From contig JADJAK010000006.1 of NCBI GenBank assembly GCA_016704275.1, positions 186,001-250,000 of the forward strand: a stretch of 64,000 nucleotides of DNA, read 5' to 3'. Below, piece after piece: positions 33,978 to 42,993 of the stretch. The notes below the pieces were generated by a model, which had not been told where the DNA came from, did not search any database, and saw only the letters and a list, made by a program, of their open reading frames with translations. Position numbers and translations under genes: made by a program. Each line of letters begins with the position of its first letter. Positions within the stretch are counted from its first letter, which is position 1. The DNA is from Gemmatimonadota bacterium (lineage in GTDB: Bacteria; Gemmatimonadota; Gemmatimonadetes; Gemmatimonadales; GWC2-71-9).

Positions 33978-34942
33978 AGCCCTGGCTCAAGGCGACCATC
34001 AGTGTCGCGCTGCTCGCCCTGCTCCTCGTGCTGTTGCCATGGGGACAGGTGCGTGATGCGATCGGGCGACTGCCGCCGCGCGTCTGGGCCGGCGTGGCGG
34101 CCGGGTTCATCCTCGGCCACGCACTCGGGATCTTCAAGTGGCGGCTGTTCGTCAATGCGGCCGGCGCGGGACTCGTGCGCCTCGATGCGACGCTGTGCTA
34201 TGCCGCGGGCCTCTTTGCCAACCTCTGCCTGCCCAGCATCGTCGGCGGCGACGTGTTGCGGATCGCCCTCGCCGGGAAACTGACGAAGCGGCCCGAGGCC
34301 GCGCTCTGGGGCGGCATCATGGATCGCCTCACCGACATGCTCGCGCTGGCGCTGTTGGTCACCGGCGGGGCGTTGGTGGCACGCACGCAGCTCGACGGCT
34401 GGACCGGCGAGGTGCTCGGCATCACGCTGATGGTGGGCGTCGGGCTGGTGGCGCTGGCCCTGCCGCTCACGTTGCGGCGGCCGCTCGCGCGCTGGCCGCG
34501 CCGACTGCGGCGCCCGGTCGGCCGAGGCCTCGTCGGACTCCGTCAGCTCCGGCGCCGGCCCGGGACGGCGGTGCTCGGCCTCTCCCTCTCGCTGGTCATT
34601 CAGGGCAGCTTCGTGCTGCTCAATGCGTGGCTCGGCCGGAACGTCGGGATCCATGTCGACCTGGCCGTGTGGTTCCTGGTCTGGCCGCTGGCGAAGATCG
34701 CCTCCCTCATGCCGATCTCGCTGGGCGGGCTCGCCGTGCGTGAAGCGAGCCTGGCCGCGTTGCTGGTGCCGTTCGGCGTGCCGGTCGCGTACAGTGTCGT
34801 GTGCTCCCTGCTCTGGCAATCGGTGCTGATTGTTGGCGGGCTGTTCGGTGGGCTGGTCTGGCTGGTGCTGCACCGTTCGCGACGGATCAGCTTTGGCGTG
34901 AGCCATGGAGAACTCAAGGTGACGCAGATGGAGGGAGAATGA
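33974..34942 (+). CDS. flippase-like/lysylphosphatidylglycerol synthase TM domain protein (YbhN-like)
   Basis: A 322-residue polytopic membrane protein with about eight hydrophobic helices, KPWLKATISVALLALLLV at the start and LCYAAGLFANLCLPSIVGGDVLRI near 80, typical of the UPF0104/YbhN-LPG-synthase-TM family. Homologues in glycan loci are thought to flip or move lipid-linked sugars. It starts at TTG 33974, whose last two bases form part of the GT2 stop codon (TTGA), so it is translationally coupled. Confidence 0.82.
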   Translation: MKPWLKATISVALLALLLVLLPWGQVRDAIGRLPPRVWAGVAAGFILGHALGIFKWRLFVNAAGAGLVRLDATLCYAAGLFANLCLPSIVGGDVLRIALAGKLTKRPEAALWGGIMDRLTDMLALALLVTGGALVARTQLDGWTGEVLGITLMVGVGLVALALPLTLRRPLARWPRRLRRPVGRGLVGLRQLRRRPGTAVLGLSLSLVIQGSFVLLNAWLGRNVGIHVDLAVWFLVWPLAKIASLMPISLGGLAVREASLAALLVPFGVPVAYSVVCSLLWQSVLIVGGLFGGLVWLVLHRSRRISFGVSHGELKVTQMEGE

Positions 34943-36366
34943 CCGCAGGTGGACACCGGATCGTCATCCTCGGCGCCGGCCCGGCTGGCGTGGGCGCGGC
35001 GTATCGACTGCGTCAGGACGGCCGTGCCGAGGTCACGGTGCTCGAGCAGCACACGGTGCCGGGTGGCAACGCCGGCAGCTTCGAGTTCGGCGGCATGCGC
35101 GTCGACTTTGGCAGCCACCGCCTGCATCCGGCCTGCGATCCGGCGATCCTGGCCGACATCCGTGGTTTTCTTGGGGCTGACCTCCGTGATCGTCCGCGCC
35201 ACGGACGAATCGGCCTGCGCGGCCGGTGGATCCATTTTCCCTTGAAGCCGATCGACCTGCTGGTTCGCCTCGACCCGGGTTTCGCGCTCGGGACGCTGCG
35301 CGACATGGTGAGCAAGCCGTTCCGTGCCGCGCCGAGCGGCGACAGTTTCGGCGACGTGCTCATGGCGAATCTCGGTCCGACCATCTGCGAGTCGTTCTAC
35401 TTCCCCTATGCGCGGAAGATCTGGGGTCGCGAGCCGACGGAGCTCTCCGGGATTCAGGCGCGTCGGCGAGTCTCGGCGGGCTCTTTCCTGAAGCTCGCGC
35501 GCAAGGTGCTCTCCGCGGTGCCGGGGCTCAAGCCACCGGGGGCGGGGCGCTTCTTCTATCCCGCCAAGGGCTTCGGCCAGATTACCGAAGCCTATGCCGC
35601 CGCCGCGACGACGCTCGGGGCGGATCTTCGATTCGGCCGCCGCGTGACTCGGCTCGTGCCACCGGCCACGGATGCGGAGTCGTGGGTGATCGAGATGTCC
35701 TCGGACCAGGGCGCTGAGCGCATCGAAGCGGATCAGTTGTGGTCGACGATCCCGATTGCGCTGCTGGCGCGCCTGATCGGCACCGGGGTCCCCGATGAAG
35801 TCCACGAGGCGGCCGCGAAGCTCGAGTCCCGCGCGATGCTGCTCGTCTATCTCTCGCTGCCGGTGCCGTCGTTCACCGAATACGATGCGCACTACTTTCC
35901 GGGCGCGAATATTCGGATCACACGGCTGTCCGAGCCGAAGAACTATCCCGGCCTCGGACAACCCCCGGAACACACCGTGCTCTGCGCCGAGCTCCCGTGC
36001 GGTCCTGGCGATCCGTGGTGGACCATGGATGACGCTGCGCTGGGGGCCCTGGTAGCCGAGGATCTCGCGACGGCGGGTGTTCCGCTGCCCGTTGCGCCGA
36101 CCGCCGTGCTCGTCCGCCGTCTCCCGCAGGCCTACCCGGTCTACACCACTGGCTACGAGCGGTGGTTCGGCATCCTCGATCAGTGGGTGGAGAGTCTCCC
36201 GCGTCTGCTCAGCTACGGCCGGCAGGGGTTGTTCGCGCACGACAACACCCACCACGCGCTGGCGATGGCGTACGCTGCCTCGGACTGCCTGGAGCCGGAT
36301 GGCTTCGATCACGCCCGGTGGCGTGCGCATCGGGCGGTGTTCGACACCCACGTCGTCGAAGATTGA
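34939..36366 (+). CDS. FAD-dependent protoporphyrinogen-oxidase/UDP-galactopyranose-mutase-like protein
   Basis: A 475-residue flavoprotein. The Rossmann GxGxxG (VILGAGPAGVGAAYRL) is at residues 8-23, followed by TVLEQHTVPGGNAGSF, then GSHRLHPACDP near 65 and a substrate domain with ESFYFPYARKIWG near 150. The C-terminal LFAHDNTHHALAMAYAASDC closes the FAD site. Genes of this type next to GT2 and flippase genes often act on NDP-sugars or lipid-linked sugars. The start ATG 34939 overlaps the preceding stop and has a GAGGGAG site, so it is the last gene of the coupled unit. Confidence 0.83.
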   Translation: MTAGGHRIVILGAGPAGVGAAYRLRQDGRAEVTVLEQHTVPGGNAGSFEFGGMRVDFGSHRLHPACDPAILADIRGFLGADLRDRPRHGRIGLRGRWIHFPLKPIDLLVRLDPGFALGTLRDMVSKPFRAAPSGDSFGDVLMANLGPTICESFYFPYARKIWGREPTELSGIQARRRVSAGSFLKLARKVLSAVPGLKPPGAGRFFYPAKGFGQITEAYAAAATTLGADLRFGRRVTRLVPPATDAESWVIEMSSDQGAERIEADQLWSTIPIALLARLIGTGVPDEVHEAAAKLESRAMLLVYLSLPVPSFTEYDAHYFPGANIRITRLSEPKNYPGLGQPPEHTVLCAELPCGPGDPWWTMDDAALGALVAEDLATAGVPLPVAPTAVLVRRLPQAYPVYTTGYERWFGILDQWVESLPRLLSYGRQGLFAHDNTHHALAMAYAASDCLEPDGFDHARWRAHRAVFDTHVVED

Positions 36367-36406
36367 TTCACGCACTGTCCCGATCCTCCAGCCCCCGGTG
36401 ACTCCG

Positions 36407-36868
36407 ATGCCCTCCACCCGTTCGCGCCTGCTCCCGCTGGTCACCTTCGCGGCGACCGCCACCCTCGCGGCGGCGTGCTCCACGGCGGCCACCACGCCGT
36501 CGGTCGCACCCCAGGCGGCGGCCGCGCCGGCCGCACCCGCCCCACCGGCACGGCCTGCCGAGGTGACGCCAGCAGCCATTGCCGAGGGTGACTCACTCTA
36601 TGCGGCGGGCTCGTGCACGCGGTGCCACGGCATCAAGGGGGTTGGCACCGCCCGCGGTCCGAGCCTGGTGACGGGGCCGTGGTTGCAGCACACTGGCAGC
36701 TACGCGGAGATCGTGACCACGATCACCAACGGCGTGCCGCGCGCGGCGATCAAGGACACCACGCACCGCTTCCCGATGAATGCGCGCGGTGGCCCGATGA
36801 ATCTCACCGACCCGCAGGTGAAGTCGATTGCCGCTTATGTCTGGTCGATTTCGCGGGAGAAGCGCTAG
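36407..36868 (+). CDS. c-type cytochrome lipoprotein
   Basis: A 153-residue class I cytochrome c. A signal with a lipobox-like AAAC (Cys 24) is followed by an Ala/Pro-rich linker. The heme-binding CTRCH lies at residues 70-74 and the probable axial Met is in RFPMNARGG near 124. It is an electron carrier on the periplasmic side; its partner is unknown. It lies 40 bases after the FAD-enzyme gene. Confidence 0.9.
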   Translation: MPSTRSRLLPLVTFAATATLAAACSTAATTPSVAPQAAAAPAAPAPPARPAEVTPAAIAEGDSLYAAGSCTRCHGIKGVGTARGPSLVTGPWLQHTGSYAEIVTTITNGVPRAAIKDTTHRFPMNARGGPMNLTDPQVKSIAAYVWSISREKR

Positions 36869-36875
36869 CGCCGGA

Positions 36876-37358
36876 TCAGCGGCAGCGCTGACGGAGGACT
36901 TCGTAGAGCGCCACCGCCACGCTGGTGGACAGATTGAGCGACCGGACCAGTGGCGAGTGGATCGGCATGGCGAGGAAGCGGTCGGAATACCGGGCGTGCA
37001 GATCGGCGGGGAGCCCGCCGGTCTCGCGACCGAAGATGAGGACGGTGCCCCGCCCGTCTGCTGTCGCGAGTGGGGCGTCCCAGAACAATCGCGTGGACTT
37101 GGTCGAGAAGAACCACGGCTCGCCGAGCGCAGGAAGCTCCTTCGCAAAGCTGTCCCAGTCGGGCCAGACGCGGAGGTCGACGTGTTCCCAGTAGTCGAGC
37201 CCGGCGCGCTTCACCTCGCGTTCGTCGAGCGAGAAGCCGAGCGGTTCGATCAGGTGCAGCGTGGCGCCGGCGGCGAGGCAACTCCGCCCGGCGTTGCCGG
37301 TGTTCCAGTGGATCTCGGGATGCACCAGCACGACATGCAGCGGTGCCACCTCGGCCAC
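36876..37358 (-). CDS. trmL: tRNA (cytidine(34)-2'-O)-methyltransferase
   Basis: A 160-residue SPOUT methyltransferase that methylates the wobble ribose of certain tRNAs with SAM. The family marks are visible: HPEIHWNTGNAGRSC near 13, WEHVDLRVWPDWD near 52, FGRETGGLP near 105 and the trefoil-knot segment IPIHSPLVRSLNLSTSVAVAL near 126-146. The start is inferred at GTG 37358, five bases after the serine-hydrolase stop. It is convergent with the cytochrome gene. Confidence 0.9.
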   Translation of the reverse strand: MAEVAPLHVVLVHPEIHWNTGNAGRSCLAAGATLHLIEPLGFSLDEREVKRAGLDYWEHVDLRVWPDWDSFAKELPALGEPWFFSTKSTRLFWDAPLATADGRGTVLIFGRETGGLPADLHARYSDRFLAMPIHSPLVRSLNLSTSVAVALYEVLRQRCR

Positions 37359-37362
37359 GAGG

Positions 37363-38563
37363 CTATTTCCCGACGACGGCACGCGCGATCCGTCCCTGGA
37401 TGGCGCGGAACGCCAACTGCTTGCCTCCGGCGATGTTCCAGCCATTGAAGACGACGACCATGTCGAGGTCGGGGAAGGCCACGGGAAACTGACCGCCGAA
37501 GCCCGAGCCGGCCCAGACGAACTTCGCCGGGTCGAGCGGGTCGGGGTGGAGCCACCACTTGAGGCCGTAGCGCGAGGCATTCGGCCCGGTGCCGGTCGCG
37601 ACCGCCGGCGTGACGGACTGGCGCACCCAGTCGTCGGAGACGACGCGTTGCCCCTTCCACATCCCGCGCTGCAGGAAGAGCTGCCAGATGCGCGCGAGGT
37701 CGCTGGCCTCGAGGTAGAGGCCGCCCTCGGTGTCGGCGGTGCCCGACGGCGTGCGCTTCCAGAACCAGCGCGTGATGCCGAGCGGGAGGAAGAGGTGCGC
37801 GGGCGCCGTACTCCTCGATGTCCTTGCCCGTCGCCTGGCGGAAGATGTGCGCGAGCAGCGCGCTCTCGCCGCTGCTGTAGTTGAACTGTGTCCCGGGTTC
37901 GCGCATCATCGGCCGGTCGATCGTGAAGCGGACCCAGTCCGCACTCTCTTCGAGTGCGGTCGCGGTGTTGCGCGGGTCGGTGTAGGGGAGCGACTCGTTC
38001 CAGTCGAAGCCGCCGGTCATCGTCAGCAGGTGGCGCACCGTCATGCGCCGCTTGCGATCGTCGATGTTGGCGACCTTCGTCGTGTCGAAGAAGGAGAGCA
38101 CCGGGGCATCGATGCTGGGGAAGTCGCCACGCATGACCGCGGTGCCGATGATCACGGACGACACCGTCTTGGTGACCGACTGCAACGTGTGGAGGTCGCC
38201 GCGCCGGTAATAGGGGTGCCACCACGTGTTGTAGTAGTTGTACGGACCGGTGAGGTCGTGGGCGTTGAGCCCGCCGGGCACCTTGGCCAACGCACCGTAG
38301 GCGGCGTCGTAGTCGACCGGGTAACTCTTGTCGTAGGCGACCTGCCCGTGGCGGATCACCAGCATCCGGTCGATGTAGCCGTAGCGCCCCGACCGGATCT
38401 CGGCGTCGATCGAGTCGAGCACGGCGGCGTTGAATCCGACCTTGGCTGGCGTGGTGCGCGGCCACTCGGTGCGCGCCGGCGCGGCCTGGGCGGTGAGCGG
38501 GGCGGACGGGCTGCCAGCCAGCAGCGCGGAAGCGAACAGCAGTCGCGTGGCGGTCAGTCGCAC
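37363..38563 (-). pseudogene. serine hydrolase (beta-lactamase fold) with a one-base frameshift
   Basis: Two reading frames together give a secreted class C beta-lactamase-type hydrolase. The N-terminal part starts at GTG 38563 with a GAGGAG site and signal peptide, and contains SVTK (SxxK) near 113 and YSS near 222. It is followed in another frame by SGTADTEGGLYLEASDLARIWQLFLQ and WWLHPDPLDPAKFVWAGSGFGG down to the stop at 37363. The total span is 3n+1 bases, so one extra base near 37797-37807 (GCGCGGGCGCC) separates the halves. It may be a sequencing error rather than a true lesion. Confidence 0.75.
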
Positions 38564-38592
38564 GAGCACTCCTCGGTGGGAATGAGAGGGGT

Positions 38593-38985
38593 TCACTTCG
38601 CGGCGTCGGTCGGGTTGCCGAGCTGCTGGTTGAGGGCGACGGCTTCGCGCACCAGGCGGCGCACGACGGTCGGGGTGATCGTCATCCCCTGGCGCAGCTC
38701 GAGGGTCGCCATCTCGTACTTGCCGCCGGGCTTCAGGCGTGGTTCGACCTCGGCGAGTCGTTGCCCGCGCCAGAAGCCGAAGAGCACCCGTTCCTCCTCG
38801 GCGCGGATGAGCAGCACCGGGCCGTTGGCGAGGTAAACGATGTGACCCCACTTGATCACTTCCTCCAGCGGGGCAGCCTTCCGCACGGTGGTGCGCAGTG
38901 ACTCGACCAGCGTGCGTCGCCAGCCGCGCAAGGCGGTGACGTAGGCGTCGGGGTTGGCGGCGGGTACCACCTTCTTCATCGCCAT
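38593..38985 (-). CDS. DUF1801 family protein
   Basis: A 130-residue protein with the DUF1801 (YdhG/YjhX-like) pattern: a helix LRTTVRKAAPLEEVIKWG, a short strand region IVYLANGPVLLIRAEEERVLFGFWRG, and the ELRQGMTITPTVVRRLVREAVAL C-terminal helix. The family is found in many soil bacteria and has been related to iron/heme chaperone-like folds without a confirmed biochemical role. Two more DUF1801 genes lie at 53.0-53.8 kb. Confidence 0.82.
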   Translation of the reverse strand: MAMKKVVPAANPDAYVTALRGWRRTLVESLRTTVRKAAPLEEVIKWGHIVYLANGPVLLIRAEEERVLFGFWRGQRLAEVEPRLKPGGKYEMATLELRQGMTITPTVVRRLVREAVALNQQLGNPTDAAK

Positions 38986-39000
38986 CAGGCGGCTCGCGGA

Positions 39001-39529
<529 letters not shown>

Positions 39530-41296
39530 ATGCGTCGTGCCGCTCTCACCATTGTCAGCGCCTTGCTCCTCGCCGCGCCGTCGCTGCCGGCGCAGCAACC
39601 CACCTTCCCGACCAACGACGCGGTGCTCAAGCGGATCTGGGCCGTCGGCATGGACAGCTCGAAGCTCGAGCCGCTCGCCGTCGCGCTCTTCGACTCGATC
39701 GGCCCGCGCCTCACTGGCAGCCCCGGCATGCGGGCCGCCAGCGACTGGGCGATCGCCCAGTACAAGTCGTGGGGGATCGACGCCAAGCAGGATGTCTACG
39801 GCACCTGGCGTGGCTGGCGGCGTGGCGTGTCGCACATCGACCTCATTGCGCCGCGGGTGCGCTCGCTCGAAGGCACCATGCTGGCGTGGAGCCCCGGGAC
39901 CGGCGTGAAGCCGGTGCGGGCCGAGGTGATCACGCTGCCGAAGTTTGCGGACAGCATGGAGTTCGTGAAGTGGCTGCCGAAGGCGCGCGGCAAGATCGTG
40001 ATGCTCTCGCCGGCGTGGCCGACCTGCCGCCCGTCGGAGGACTGGCTCCGCTTCGGGACGGTGGCGTCGAAGGCACGCCTCGACACGATGGTCTCCGCAA
40101 TGCAGGCCGACTGGGCGCCCAGCGCCGACAGCAGCAAGCTCTACCGCGGCACCGGCAAGTCGATGGGCCTCGGCACCGGCACGCTCGGCATGCGGCTCGA
40201 GCAGGCCGGCGTCGTCGGGATGGTGACGTCGCGCAACAAGCTGAGCGGCTTTGGGCTTCCGCAGCAAGGTCGTGGTGGCGCGGGTGGTCGCGGCGGCGCG
40301 GGTGGCGGTGCCGGTGCACCGGTGGGCGCTGACGGCAGCATGCGCGGCGGCGGCGGGGCGGCCTCGTTGAGTGCCGGCATTCCGCCGGCGCTCGGCTCGG
40401 GTGGCTGGGGGTCGATCGAGATCTTCGAGACCTACAACAAGGTCGCGCCGGCTGTGACGCTCTCCTGTGAAGACTACGCGATGGTCTGGCGGCTCGCCGA
40501 ACGCGGCATGAAGCCACGGCTGCGGATCAACGCCGACGCGACGCTGCTTGGCGAAGTGCCGGCGTTCAACACCATCGCGACGATTCGCGGGACCGAGAAG
40601 CCGGATGAGTATGTCATCCTCTCGGCGCACTTCGATTCGTGGGATGGCTCGTCCGGCGCGACCGACAACGGCACCGGCACGCTGATGTCGATGGAAGCGA
40701 TGCGCATCCTGAAGAAGGTCTACCCGAACCCGAAGCGGACGATCATCGTCGGCCACTGGTCAAGCGAAGAGCAGGGCTTGAATGGCTCGCGCGCCTTCGC
40801 GAAGGACCACCCCGAAGTGATGAAGGGGCTGCAGGCCCTCTTCAATCAGGACAACGGCACCGGGCGCGTCACCGGGCTCTCGGCGGCGGGCGTGACCAAC
40901 ATCGGGCCGCACCTGAAGGAGTGGTACAGCAAGCTGCCGTCCTTCTTCACCGACAGCATGAGCCAGAACGCCGTCTCGTGGAGCTTCCGCGACGTGCCGA
41001 CCGGGAATCCGGGCGGGACCGACGGCGCGGTCTTCGCCTGCTACGGCACGCCGTCGATCGGGATGAGTGCGGTGGGGTGGAACTACGGCGCCTACACCTG
41101 GCACACCAACCGCGACACCTACGACAAGGTCGTGTTCGACGACCTCAAGCACAACGCGACGCTCGCGGCGATGATGGCGTACCTGGCGTCCGAAGATCCG
41201 ACCTTCATCGATCGCACCAAGTCGCCGGGCGCGTGGCCGGCCGACTGGCCCGCCAACTGCGGCGATGCCCCGCGGAAGACGAAGCCGCGGTACTAG
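39530..41296 (+). CDS. secreted M28 family zinc metallopeptidase
   Basis: A 588-residue exported aminopeptidase-like protein with a signal peptide ending LPAQ. After a PA-like/insert region there is a Gly-rich linker (about 243-280), then the M28 catalytic domain: SAHFDSWDGSSGATDNGTG near 365-383 (His and Asp zinc ligands), SSEEQGLNGS near 412 (catalytic Glu), FNQDNGTG near 440 (Asp ligand) and WHTNRDTYD near 524 (His ligand). It probably cleaves N-terminal residues of peptides outside the cell. It stands alone downstream of the poly-G tract. Confidence 0.9.
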   Translation: MRRAALTIVSALLLAAPSLPAQQPTFPTNDAVLKRIWAVGMDSSKLEPLAVALFDSIGPRLTGSPGMRAASDWAIAQYKSWGIDAKQDVYGTWRGWRRGVSHIDLIAPRVRSLEGTMLAWSPGTGVKPVRAEVITLPKFADSMEFVKWLPKARGKIVMLSPAWPTCRPSEDWLRFGTVASKARLDTMVSAMQADWAPSADSSKLYRGTGKSMGLGTGTLGMRLEQAGVVGMVTSRNKLSGFGLPQQGRGGAGGRGGAGGGAGAPVGADGSMRGGGGAASLSAGIPPALGSGGWGSIEIFETYNKVAPAVTLSCEDYAMVWRLAERGMKPRLRINADATLLGEVPAFNTIATIRGTEKPDEYVILSAHFDSWDGSSGATDNGTGTLMSMEAMRILKKVYPNPKRTIIVGHWSSEEQGLNGSRAFAKDHPEVMKGLQALFNQDNGTGRVTGLSAAGVTNIGPHLKEWYSKLPSFFTDSMSQNAVSWSFRDVPTGNPGGTDGAVFACYGTPSIGMSAVGWNYGAYTWHTNRDTYDKVVFDDLKHNATLAAMMAYLASEDPTFIDRTKSPGAWPADWPANCGDAPRKTKPRY

Positions 41297-41427
41297 GTGC
41301 GAGGCGTCTGGCGCACTCGGTTCCACAGCGCCTGGGGCTCGACCGGAACACGCTGGTGATCTCACGTCGGCGGGGTTGGGGACCCAGGGGCGATGTGTCG
41401 GAATCACCGCCGCCGCGGCCACTGAGT

Positions 41428-42003
41428 TCAGCCCGCCTCGTTGTACGATTGCCTGATCCACTCACGCACGACGGCATCCACCTCGGCAGGCGAGCTGACC
41501 CGAGTGGTGAACTTGCACATGCTGTTGGGCGGCATCTCCTTCAGTCGCGCATCGCCTGAGAGTGCCTTGCCCCCGAAGCCAAGCTCCACCGCCGTGGCCG
41601 TCTTGGGACCCACCATCAAGAACTGCTTCTTCCGTCGGTAGGAGATGTAGTCCTTCTTGGGGGCGGCTTCGTAGTCGCCAAGGGTGGCGAGGTGGGCAAG
41701 CACCGCATCGTGAATCGGGCGGAGCGCCTCCTTTTTCCCTGCGTAGATCGCATCGAGCACGTCGTCGGCGGATTGGCCCGCGGCGGCTGCGGCACTCGCC
41801 CCATCGCTCTTGAGGGCGAGGTGCACCACGGTGTTGGCCTGACCATGCCCGAGGCCGAACTGCTCCATCAGCATCGTGCGCAATTCGGTGTGCTTGGTCA
41901 GCTTGGACTTGGTGACCACCGCGGCGAGTTGAGCGAACGTCTTGCCGGTCTGCTTCTCGATGTTGGCGATCATCGTGGCCATCGCCTTCGCTTCGTCAGC
42001 CAT
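41428..42003 (-). CDS. DUF4287 plus DUF5655 protein
   Basis: A 191-residue protein of two domains: an N-terminal DUF4287 helical domain (about 1-70: MIANIEKQTGKTFAQLAAVV, LGHGQANTVVHLAL) and a C-terminal DUF5655 (about 80-191: YISYRRKKQFLMVGPKTATAVELGF near 120). Function unknown. Its start lies eight bases inside the end of the SRPBCC gene, with which it is co-transcribed. Confidence 0.85.
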   Translation of the reverse strand: MADEAKAMATMIANIEKQTGKTFAQLAAVVTKSKLTKHTELRTMLMEQFGLGHGQANTVVHLALKSDGASAAAAAGQSADDVLDAIYAGKKEALRPIHDAVLAHLATLGDYEAAPKKDYISYRRKKQFLMVGPKTATAVELGFGGKALSGDARLKEMPPNSMCKFTTRVSSPAEVDAVVREWIRQSYNEAG

Positions 42004-42538
42004 CGCGCGACTCCTCCAGGGGCCAGTGGGTGCTCAAGCATTTCGCGGGGGTGGTAAAGGCGAGCAGACCGAAGACGCCGAAGAGGATGCGCGTTCCGAG
42101 GGCGGGCCTGCCGTTCTCGATGATCTCCTTGAGCGTCTTGACGATGAAGTCCCCACCGCGCGTCATGTCCTTCGCCGTCTTCGTGCCGATCGGAACGTCT
42201 TCCGAGATCAGGGTGAACTCGACGCCGTCCGGCACCTCGCGCAACTCGTACGTCACTTTGCAATACGGATCGTCGTGCGCGGTGAACTTCATCGTGTGCG
42301 AGAAGCGGTACGGCGGGGACACCTCGAGAATCTCTCCGACCACCGACGTGTACTTGGCGTCCGGCGTCCGCATCTGCACCGGGGAGCCGGGGGTCAGCGC
42401 TCGATAGCGCATCTGCGCGCCGAAGACGGCAAGCTGCGGCGTGTCCGTCTTGGTGATCTCACGCCACACGTCCTCGATGCGCCCGCGAATCACGACCTTC
42501 GAGACCAGTCGCACGGTGTTCGTCGTGGTGCCCGTCAT
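41996..42538 (-). CDS. SRPBCC / AHSA1-like START-fold protein
   Basis: A 180-residue helix-grip protein. VVIRGRIEDVWREITK near 13 is the conserved N-terminal segment and RFSHTMKFTAHDD near 77 the central strand; the C-terminal helix is LKEIIENGRP. Such proteins bind hydrophobic ligands and often sit next to ArsR-type regulators, as here. ATG 42538 has a GGAGGG site six bases upstream, giving an 80-base overlap with the ArsR gene. Its end overlaps the DUF4287 start. Confidence 0.82.
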   Translation of the reverse strand: MTGTTTNTVRLVSKVVIRGRIEDVWREITKTDTPQLAVFGAQMRYRALTPGSPVQMRTPDAKYTSVVGEILEVSPPYRFSHTMKFTAHDDPYCKVTYELREVPDGVEFTLISEDVPIGTKTAKDMTRGGDFIVKTLKEIIENGRPALGTRILFGVFGLLAFTTPAKCLSTHWPLEESRDG

Positions 42539-42905
42539 CCGTTCCCTCCGAGGAGTGGTGGTGTTCAACCGCGTACTTCACGTCGGCCATCTTGCTCGCC
42601 CAGAAGCCACCGTACTCGGTGGTCCAGCGATCGTGGATGAGCTGAATCGGCACCGGGTTGTGGTACAGCTGCCGAGTGCGCCCCTGCTTGAGCGACACGA
42701 CGAGGCCGCTCGCCTCGAGCTGGCGCAGGTGGTGCATCACGGCGATCCGCCCCACGTCGAAATGCTCGGCCACCTCGCCGACCAGCATCCCAGGCGACGC
42801 CCGCAGCAGATCCAGGATCCGGCGCCGGGTCGGGTGACCCAGGGCGTCGAAGACCTCGGACATGTCGTCGAGCGCGGAGGGCGGGCAAGGCGGCGGGGTC
42901 GGCAT
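42459..42905 (-). CDS. ArsR family transcriptional regulator
   Basis: A 148-residue winged-helix repressor: VFDALGHPTRRRILDLLRASPGMLVGEVAEHFDVGRIAVMHHLRQLEASGLVVSLKQGRTRQLY (about 18-82) is the DNA-binding core with the recognition helix in AVMHHLRQLEA. The tail (about 114-148) is His/Arg-rich, unlike typical ArsR partners of SRPBCC proteins, because the frame continues 80 bases into the next gene. ATG 42905 sits inside a likely operator. It probably represses the ArsR-SRPBCC-DUF4287 operon; the inducer is unknown. Confidence 0.85.
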   Translation of the reverse strand: MPTPPPCPPSALDDMSEVFDALGHPTRRRILDLLRASPGMLVGEVAEHFDVGRIAVMHHLRQLEASGLVVSLKQGRTRQLYHNPVPIQLIHDRWTTEYGGFWASKMADVKYAVEHHHSSEGTDDGHHDEHRATGLEGRDSRAHRGRVA

Positions 42906-42927
42906 ATGTCAAAAAATATTAACATAT
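42904..42927. promoter_or_regulatory. candidate ArsR operator
   Basis: ATATGT and ACATAT, perfect 6-base arms, flank a 12-base AT-rich centre directly over the ArsR start codon. It is the AT-rich, dyad type of site bound by ArsR/SmtB repressors and is conspicuous in this GC-rich region. Confidence 0.5.
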
Positions 42928-42945
42928 AGCGGCGGCCGCGCAAGA

Positions 42946-42963
42946 GGCCCCCCGAGGGGGGCC
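42946..42963. terminator. GGCCCCCC/GGGGGGCC hairpin
   Basis: A perfect 8-base inverted repeat around GA lies between the DUF1579-like stop and the ArsR operator. It may end transcription of the upstream leftward genes, though no T-run follows. Confidence 0.4.
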
Positions 42964-42993
42964 GTGCGCAGTCCCTGGGATCGGGGAGTCCGG

